In this document: positions 61,413 to 64,000 of the stretch, one piece after another
How the letters are laid out: the number at the start of each line of letters is the position of its first letter
How positions within the stretch are numbered: position 1 is the first letter of the stretch
Assembly: GCA_916613615.1 (NCBI GenBank)
Contig: OU744728.1
Span: 36,354,450 to 36,418,449, forward strand
Direction: 5' to 3'
DNA length: 64,000 nt
Source of the DNA: Steromphala cineraria
Taxonomy: Eukaryota; Mollusca; Gastropoda; Trochida; Trochidae
Notes under the pieces: model-generated
Told to the model about the DNA's origin: nothing
The model's input: only the letters and a program-made list of their open reading frames with translations
Database searches by the model: none
Translations under genes and position numbers: made by a program

Positions 61413-64000
61413 TCATGTAAGTTGAGATAAACTCCACATATATAACGCAGAAACATTGCTCTTTGACTTGGTTTGATGTTAAAGCATTCATTTAATCATC
61501 ACCATTCTTGTTGAAATGGTTGTACAATTTTACACTTCAATGATATCATGATATATCCTTTTAGTCGAGTTTTCATTTTCGGGAGTCATTCAAGTTTGCT
61601 TTAACCACACACAAGTCACTACAGCAAACACACATTAAGCTCATAAATTCAATAGAAATGCTACAAGAATGTGTAATTTAGCTGTAGTAGATTGCCAAGA
61701 TGTCTGACAGGCACAGCAATGGAGAATAAAATACATTAGGAATTGGAATAAATAATTTGTAATTCCATACAATATCCAAATTATTATTGAATCAATATAT
61801 TTGTGAAGAATTCTGTAGGTGCAGCAGATCAACAAATAATTTTGACAAGAACGTCTTGGGTTTTTTTTGCTTTAGAAAATGCATAGCTATTTACTGTGGC
61901 TTGAGATTTGCATTTAAAAACCTTTGGTAATCCCCATTTTTAAAATGATATCTACCATTAGTGTTGAAATTATTTGCGGGCCTTTCCTTCGTTTTGTTTT
62001 TCTTTTAAAAATAAACCAACTTTGTCAGTTTAGGGATAATTGATATTTGGTATATTTCAGTAGTCTCGTCATATCTCAATTTTCGATCCTACAGTATTAC
62101 TGATTAAATAATAAACATTAGATTACTATCTCTTGGTGACTGTGTCTATAATTCGAAAAGTGTACACACTGTATGACTTAATATTTGTCTTAAATGCGAA
62201 TCATTTACCACATAAACTGCACTAGATTCAAAATATCCACGTATTCATTTGTTAACTCTGAATATAAGATTACAGACAGGTTTATATGAACTCGAACAAA
62301 AGGTTTATATCATAATATCGGAACTCAGGAACAATATACTTCTTGATATGCGGGGAAACGGTATAAGGTTCTATACTGAAACGTCACTACTGTCAAATTA
62401 AGAAGTGGGTGATCCATACAATTTCCATTTGTTTTCCTTATATCACCAACTTCTAGAATGCTATTCAAACAGTTTAACCCAGGAATTGCAAATACTATCA
62501 ACTAAAATGTGTTCTTCTGACTTCCGACAAGTTTTTAAACTAAGTGGCAGACGCCTTCAATGGAGCATTGTTTGCCTTTGCCGACCTCATACAATGAACC
62601 AATGAAACAATCATTTGTCAATTTTTTGTCAGAGAACAGTTCCCTGACATTAAAAGTACATAAAATGTGAATCTTTTGAGGATATTTACAACGGTTGAAT
62701 GAAGTGCAGGCATATTTTGCAATGTATTTACCTACTTGCATTTGTATTTGCTTTCAACCGCCTCAACACATTTGTAACATACATGTAGTTATCGCTTAAA
62801 TTGCCTACTAATTGCCTAGATATTCTCACAATCAAAGAAAGCATAGATTTTTCAAAGTAATCTGAACAACTTAAACGTACAACATTGAAGAACAAACACA
62901 AAAACAGTCAGTTTGCAATCATGGAGTATCATTATCACATGTTCAACGATGGTTCATTTACAGACATACAACTGCTTACAAAAAGTTTGTTTAACTGTGA
63001 GGGGTTTCCTTTGTAATGTCATCATTTTCGGAAATTTTGAATTGGTCACCAGACTCATAGTCCGAAATTTTAGATCCATTTATAACTTTATCATATTTAC
63101 ACTACATAATTCTATCTGTCTATAAATGGAATTACCTTAACTCTCTGACCAGATGGTCGGAGGACAGCCCAGCAAGTTCTTTAACATCAGATGGGGCGCC
63201 ATTATTTTATATAGAGAACAGAAATATTTCAATATAATAATTTCATACAAGTTACATTTTAAAGACAAAATGTTATGAGGTAATTATTGTCCAACGGTTT
63301 AAGAAGAGGGGTTGAACAAGAAGTATTGTCAATATATGAAACAACAAGGAGAGGATAGAATTAAGAAAGCAATCAAATGAATTAACAAAAATGAAAGTTA
63401 TATATAATACAAGATGCACTTAACCGTATTTACTTTCATCATATTTACAGAGGCCAAGATTCCTTAACCGAATTTGTCCTGTTTACAAGATACTGAGAGC
63501 CTTTGATGGTTTGGTCTGATTTACAAGATAATGTAATTATCCCGGAATGACCAACCAATCAAACAAATTGTCTCACAAACAGTACCTATTGATTTTCCAA
63601 TGTCTTTCTACAGGAACATGCTTAATATCTTTGAACAGGAGGAGATGAAAACGGATAAAGATAAAGTTCTTTATGCATTTCAACAGAACACACCATTGTA
63701 AAACCAATAAAAATGGGCTAGTTATTTACATGAATTGAAACAATAAAAAACAATATTTGATGTCACTGATGAGGAAATTTTTTGTAAGTAAATGAATCAA
63801 AATGGAAATTTAGTCACTTTACAAAGAAGTAAAGATAACTCTGAGCACATGTCGCTGTTATGTTGGTTATGCTTCTTGTCTCCTAAATGTGTTGTCCTGT
63901 GTTGTTCTCTTGTTTGTTAGTCAAGCCCTCTGAGCATGAATTGAAGATAGAGAAATAACAAGATGACATATCCCACAGTCTCCCAACAAAGTTATGTTTC

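Larger units (their letters stand above)
58578..64000 (+). repeat. Macrosatellite unit E, 5'-truncated, runs off the window
   Basis: At about 58577 the sequence jumps back from phase about 17.07 kb to phase about 10.93 kb: 58610-58720 matches A 10940-11060, including GAAATTTCTGAGCAATG. From there it follows A 10.93-13.4 kb at a clearly lower identity, about 80 percent by eye, than the near-identity seen between A and C in the same blocks. After 63430 it becomes much closer to C 35730-36330 and includes the block that A lacks. The composite insertion at about 59283-61410 (MITE plus LINE fragment) is private to this unit. The window ends inside the unit. Confidence 0.8.

Overview
This is AT-rich, intron-free-looking, gene-poor eukaryotic DNA. 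I see no host protein-coding gene, rRNA or tRNA. The transposon remains are a Tc1/mariner transposase, a CR1/L2-type LINE reverse transcriptase tail, a Helitron-like element rich in AGGTCA repeats, and MITEs. Together they suggest an invertebrate animal, and a marine lophotrochozoan such as a mollusc is my best guess. That guess is an inference and could be wrong.

The main structure is a tandem array of very large repeat units that fills the window. Using window position 1 as the phase origin, five units are visible: A (1-18821), B (18822-24437, about 5.6 kb, missing its middle), C (24438-40677), D (40678-about 58577) and E (about 58577 to beyond the window end, starting in mid-phase). Units share the same order of non-coding blocks, but the junctions differ and the units carry private deletions and insertions. 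Similarity is patchy: A and D are nearly identical in the first 1.6 kb, C and D are closest in a block about 6-8 kb into the unit, and A and C are nearly identical at phase 10.2-12.4 kb. This points to repeated unequal exchange or gene conversion.

The units work as natural empty-site controls for each other, so several mobile elements can be bounded almost to the base. Unit A carries an 882-bp TIR element flanked by TATA (6576-7457). Unit D carries a 2.3-kb foldback element (42268-44574) with a 6-bp target duplication, whose stem is made of two head-to-head Tc1/mariner pseudogene copies. Only 45 bp further on, D carries a 1.45-kb Helitron-like element (44620-46073) holding three 434-bp repeats and 25 AGGTCA half-sites. 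D also has an unclassified 2.2-kb insertion (51871-54041). Unit E carries a 920-bp Mutator-like MITE with a 9-bp target duplication (59346-60265) next to a frameshifted LINE fragment (60618-61341).

Small open frames in the array were compared between units. They are broken by indels or change without respect for codons, so I do not call them genes. Nothing here forms a pathway or operon. The points of interest are the array itself and the foldback and Helitron-like elements.
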